Shown: one piece after another, positions 6,004 through 8,895 of the stretch | How the letters are laid out: every line of letters starts with the position of its first letter | How positions within the stretch are numbered: the first letter of the stretch is position 1 | DNA from: Chitinophagaceae bacterium UBA5175 | GTDB taxonomy: Bacteria > Bacteroidota > Bacteroidia > Chitinophagales > Chitinophagaceae | Assembly: GCA_002413325.1 (NCBI GenBank) | Contig: DHWT01000078.1 | Coordinates: 1 to 8,895 of the forward strand | Reading direction: 5' to 3' | DNA length: 8,895 nt | Notes under the pieces: model-generated | Seen by the model: the letters and a program-made list of their open reading frames with translations, nothing else | Database searches by the model: none | Told to the model about the DNA's origin: nothing | Program-made: the position numbers and the translations under genes

Positions 6004-7425
6004 ATGAAATTTGATTTACCCAAAAAGATCAGAAGCGGTTATCTGGCAGCGTTCCTCTTAATGCTCCTTTGTTATTTTCTTTCGCTTTCTTCTTTTATCC
6101 AGCTCAGGAGGGAAAATAAGTGGGTAAGTCATACCCGTGTCGTGATCAACGAACTCGGACTGCTGAATGCCAATTTAAAAGACGTTGAAATCAACTGGCA
6201 TGAATACCTGTTCAGCAAGGAGGATGTTTACCTGAAGGCTTATAAGGAAAGCCAGGCTTCGGTTGATTCTGAGTACAGGGTTTTATTGCTTACGATGAGT
6301 GATAATTCGGAGCAGAAAAAAAGACTGGAATCCCTGCATGAAATTATAGTTAGGAAATATCATTTGCTGGATGAGGAACTTGGCATTTTTAATGAAAACC
6401 ATTTTCAGATCAACGATTCCATCCGGAAGAAAGACCAGGAGAATAAATTACTGATGGATTCCATTGCGCTGGTTTCAGATTCCATTAGTGTAAGTGAAAA
6501 CAAATTGCTTATTTTAAGAAGCGGGAAAGTAAGTTTTTATAGTATTATTGTATTCTGGATTATTATTGGTGCCGGTCTGGCTTCCTTCCTGCTCATCATG
6601 TACTCGCTGATCACATTTAATATAGAAAGCCAGGCCAAGCGAAAAGCCACGATACAGGCAGAAAACTATCATGAACAACTCGAAAAAAGAGTTGTTGAAC
6701 TCGCATCTGCCAACAAGGAACTGTTGGAATTAAGGAGCCTGGAAAGATTTACCAGTACGGGTCGTATAGCACGCGTGATCGCGCATGAAATCCGAAATCC
6801 ACTCACAAATATTGATCTTTCTGCCAGCCATCTGGAGAATAATCAACTGGGCGCCGGCGATAAAAAAATTTTCCTGGATATCATTGCCAGAAATTCCCGC
6901 CGGATCAATGAACTCATCAATGAGCTGCTTTCTGCAACTAAGTTTACGGATCTGAAATATGAATTGATCCGTGTGGATGATTTGTTGGACGAATCACTGC
7001 ATGAAGCCATTGACCGGGCCCAGCTTAATCAGGTTCATATAGATAAAAATTATGCAACTGAAAAAATCTGGTTGAATGTGGACCGCTCCCGGATGAAGAT
7101 CGCTTTATTGAATATCATGGTCAATGCCATGGAAGCCATGACAGGCGAAAACGGCCGGCTTATGCTGGAGACTGCAGTAGCGGGTGATCACTGTATTATT
7201 ACAATCCGGGACAATGGCAAGGGTATGGACGCTGAAACCCTTGCAAAGGTTTTTGACCCTTATTTTACTTCAAAATCAAATGGAAACGGGTTGGGTATGA
7301 CCAATACACAGAATATTATTCTCAATCACAAGGGAAAAATTGAAGTGTCCAGTGAAGAAGGGAAGGGAACCGCGTTTGTGATCCGGTTGGATATATTCAG
7401 GAAGGAACCCGCAAATTCAGTTTAA
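6004..7425 (+). CDS. Membrane sensor histidine kinase with CHASE3-like extracytoplasmic region
   Basis: Two-component sensor that autophosphorylates and passes phosphate to a response regulator. Numbering is from the ATG at 6004 (473 residues). It has a basic start (MKFDLPKKIRSGY), TM1 (about 12-32), a helical ~145-residue extracytoplasmic region resembling CHASE3, TM2 (about 178-203) and a coiled coil (about 210-245). The H-box IAHEIRNPLTNI (259-270) has phospho-acceptor H261. The ATPase domain has an N-box with N374 (NIMVNAMEAM), G1 DNGKGM (403-408), FDPYFTSK (417-424) and G2 NGNGLGM (426-432). No clear HAMP or PAS domain is seen, and there is no receiver domain. An in-frame ATG at 5959 would add 15 residues with no obvious role, so 6004 is preferred: it puts the usual short basic segment directly before TM1. 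No response regulator is nearby, so partner and signal are unknown. A weak promoter match (TTG 5895-5897, TTTCTTTG 5918-5925) lies upstream. Confidence 0.93.
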   Translation: MKFDLPKKIRSGYLAAFLLMLLCYFLSLSSFIQLRRENKWVSHTRVVINELGLLNANLKDVEINWHEYLFSKEDVYLKAYKESQASVDSEYRVLLLTMSDNSEQKKRLESLHEIIVRKYHLLDEELGIFNENHFQINDSIRKKDQENKLLMDSIALVSDSISVSENKLLILRSGKVSFYSIIVFWIIIGAGLASFLLIMYSLITFNIESQAKRKATIQAENYHEQLEKRVVELASANKELLELRSLERFTSTGRIARVIAHEIRNPLTNIDLSASHLENNQLGAGDKKIFLDIIARNSRRINELINELLSATKFTDLKYELIRVDDLLDESLHEAIDRAQLNQVHIDKNYATEKIWLNVDRSRMKIALLNIMVNAMEAMTGENGRLMLETAVAGDHCIITIRDNGKGMDAETLAKVFDPYFTSKSNGNGLGMTNTQNIILNHKGKIEVSSEEGKGTAFVIRLDIFRKEPANSV

Positions 7426-7737
7426 ATGGATCGGGTCGTCCATCCATTTTACTTTTTCACGAAATGGTTCCGTGTTTTCAAAAATCCCCTGAAGTTGTTC
7501 CATCCAGGAAGCGAGTTCCCGGAAAAAGGGATCTTCGGAGCAGCTTGTTATACCACGGTGTTCGTTATCCCCTAATTGTTTCCAGATCCTGAGACCATTT
7601 TTTATTTCCTTTTCATAAAGCAAAATCACCCGCGTAAGAATTTCTGCCGAAACCGGCATAAATCTTTCCATTTCATCATTCTTCCAGGAAAGAATACCGT
7701 TAATCACTTTGAATTTATATTTTCCTTTGCCGTGCAT
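7417..7737 (-). CDS. Hypothetical protein, 106 residues, family not recognised
   Basis: I do not recognise this protein. It is charged and likely soluble and mostly helical, with no signal peptide or membrane segment. It has four tryptophans (W18, W52, W78, W98) and a single cysteine (C66). The central part (AEILTRVILLYEKEIKNGLRIWKQLG) and the C-terminal part (EDPFFRELASWMEQLQGIFE) read like amphipathic helices. The frame is likely real because it is the only long frame across 7426-7737 and its composition is protein-like. It converges on the histidine kinase and overlaps its end by 9 bases. The start at 7737 has no Shine-Dalgarno site; M23 and M27 are alternative starts. An AT-rich palindrome (ATAAATATTTAT, 7746-7757) sits just upstream. 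Confidence 0.6.
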   Translation of the reverse strand: MHGKGKYKFKVINGILSWKNDEMERFMPVSAEILTRVILLYEKEIKNGLRIWKQLGDNEHRGITSCSEDPFFRELASWMEQLQGIFENTEPFREKVKWMDDPIHLN

Positions 7738-7995
7738 GTTCGTGTATAAATATTTATGCGACGGTATTGCATAGGATTTCCTTAGTCAAGGTACGAGTTT
7801 GTTTTAGAATGAAAGGATATTAAGGGTATGATATTTTTTCCGGAATTGGGAATCAGGCGACGGACCAGGGCTTAACGATTCACGCATTTGGGTTTATCGT
7901 TCATGAAAGGATGTATCGGGGAAGAAAACGCGGCCGATTCATCTGTTCTCCGGTGCCAATGGTTCCGTAACGAAAGCTGAACCAGGTTTTGCAAT
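7738..7995. other. Gene-free interval between the hypothetical gene and dinB
   Basis: I find no supported gene, RNA or terminator in these 258 bases. They contain the 12-bp palindrome ATAAATATTTAT (7746-7757) and a 10-base direct repeat, ATGAAAGGAT (7809-7818 and 7903-7912). AACGAT (7874-7879) and ATCGTT (7896-7901) form a loose inverted pair. Open frames here are very short: 25 codons at 7903-7980 (+) and 27 codons at 7804-7887 (-). Neither has supporting signals. The interval should hold the promoter of the 106-residue gene and the 3' end of the dinB transcript. Confidence 0.6.
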
Positions 7996-8895
7996 TCAGA
8001 TATATGCGGCACGGAATAAAAATTTTTCTCCAAATTGTTTCTTGATACTGTCGATGGCCTGATACAGACTGATCATTTCCTGTCTGTCTTCGAACATATT
8101 GATCTGGCTACTGCCTGCGACCAGGTTGGAAAACCGGACGCCAATCAGCCGCACGGACAGCTGCCGGTCGAGTAGTTTATTGAATATTTCTTTTACTTTC
8201 TGCAGTAGTATATGGTCATTGGATGTATAGGCGATGGCAGATTGCATGGTCAGGGTTTGAAAATCACTGTATCGGATCTTTACAGTCACACATCCGGTGA
8301 GTTTATTATTGCAACGCAGTTCAAAAGCAATTTTCTCCGTCATTCTGACCAGTTCTTTATGTAGGAACCGGATGTCGATGGTGTCGGTTTCAAAAGTATT
8401 TTCCGTACCGATACTTTTTTGTTCGTGGTAAGGGACGATGGGTGTTTCGTCGATCCCCTGTGCCTTTCTCCAGAGTTCGATCCCGTTTTTCCCAAGCAGG
8501 TTGACCAACAGGTCAACCGGGATCCGGCTCAGGGCGAAGATGGTTTCCACGCCCATGCGGCGAAGCAGGGCGGCCGTCTTGTTGCCCACCATGGGCAGTC
8601 TATCGATCGGAAGGGGTGCCAGGAAAGACTGTTCATTACCCGGTTTCACTTCGAGCTGGCCATTGGGTTTGCACTCATTGGTTGCTACTTTGCTGATCAG
8701 TTTATTGGTGGCCAGCGCGTGGGAAATACTGAGTCCGCTTTCCTTAATTATTTTCATTCGCAGATGTTGTATAAAACGTACGGTTCCGAAAAATTTTTCC
8801 ATGCCGGTCATATCAATATAGAATTCATCTATACTGGATTTTTCAAAAACCGGAACCTCATCCCGGATGATTTCGGTGACCAGGTTCGAGAAACG
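7996..8895 (-). CDS. dinB: DNA polymerase IV (Y-family translesion polymerase), N-terminus outside the window
   Basis: Error-prone polymerase that copies past damaged bases. The frame stays open to the window edge at 8895, so 299 C-terminal residues are visible and roughly the first 80 of the usual ~360-400 are missing. The ATG at 8811 is internal, because the 28 codons before it encode the conserved palm motif. In partial numbering that motif is SSIDEFYIDMTGME (20-33), with catalytic D23 and E24. Next come LSISHALATNKLISKVATN (55-73), a helix-hairpin-helix thumb segment (LPIDRLPMVGNKTAALLRRM, about 95-114), and the little-finger domain from SIGTENTF (161-168) to the end. QINMF (264-268, coded at 8092-8106) fits the beta-clamp binding consensus, about 30 residues before the C-terminus. 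DinB fits better than ImuB because the catalytic D-E pair is intact. Any SOS operator would lie outside the window. Confidence 0.93.
   Translation of the reverse strand, partial: RFSNLVTEIIRDEVPVFEKSSIDEFYIDMTGMEKFFGTVRFIQHLRMKIIKESGLSISHALATNKLISKVATNECKPNGQLEVKPGNEQSFLAPLPIDRLPMVGNKTAALLRRMGVETIFALSRIPVDLLVNLLGKNGIELWRKAQGIDETPIVPYHEQKSIGTENTFETDTIDIRFLHKELVRMTEKIAFELRCNNKLTGCVTVKIRYSDFQTLTMQSAIAYTSNDHILLQKVKEIFNKLLDRQLSVRLIGVRFSNLVAGSSQINMFEDRQEMISLYQAIDSIKKQFGEKFLFRAAYI

Noticed and set aside
8438..8821. 127-codon plus-strand open frame opposite dinB
   Set aside because: It lies opposite the conserved thumb and palm coding sequence; serine/arginine/leucine-rich shadow translation.

Overview
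The window looks like a chromosomal segment from a member of the Bacteroidota, most likely a Chitinophagaceae-type organism. This is inferred, not proven. The grounds are: most genes lack a strong Shine-Dalgarno site; one clear promoter-like match to the Bacteroidota -33/-7 pattern (TTG, then TAnnTTTG-like) lies upstream of queA; the AMP nucleosidase is the short ~256-residue form; and a stand-alone HsdR N-terminal-like protein is present, a type common in this phylum. Base composition is moderate and similar throughout. I see no IS element, tRNA, rRNA, CRISPR array or phage gene.

Layout, left to right. (1) 44-1462 (+) is a glutamate dehydrogenase that closely resembles the animal mitochondrial type, followed by a perfect-palindrome intrinsic terminator at 1511-1537. 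(2) 1591-2034 (-) converges on it and encodes a small PD-(D/E)XK nuclease-like protein. (3) Divergent from that gene, 2109-2879 (+) is an AMP nucleosidase. After an 8-base gap it is followed by 2888-4630 (+), a fused two-ATPase subunit of a peptide/nickel-type ABC importer that appears to start at TTG. (4) 4631-4825 is a leader with a promoter-like element and a 33-codon open frame whose stop overlaps the start of queA. (5) 4826-5875 (+) is queA, of the queuosine tRNA modification pathway. (6) 6004-7425 (+) is a membrane sensor histidine kinase with no response regulator nearby. (7) 7417-7737 (-) is a small unrecognised protein that overlaps the kinase tail by 9 bases. (8) 7738-7995 has no supported gene. 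(9) 7996-8895 (-) is the C-terminal ~299 residues of a Y-family polymerase (DinB). Its reading frame is open to the right window edge, so its start lies outside.

The genes do not form one obvious pathway. They read as housekeeping genes: nitrogen metabolism, purine salvage, peptide uptake, tRNA modification, signalling and translesion synthesis. Only the AMP nucleosidase/ABC ATPase pair looks like an operon. I do not see a convincing undescribed multi-gene system. The points most worth a second look are the antenna-like insertion in the bacterial glutamate dehydrogenase, the short open frame coupled to queA with a palindrome over its promoter, the stand-alone nuclease-like protein, and the unrecognised 106-residue protein.
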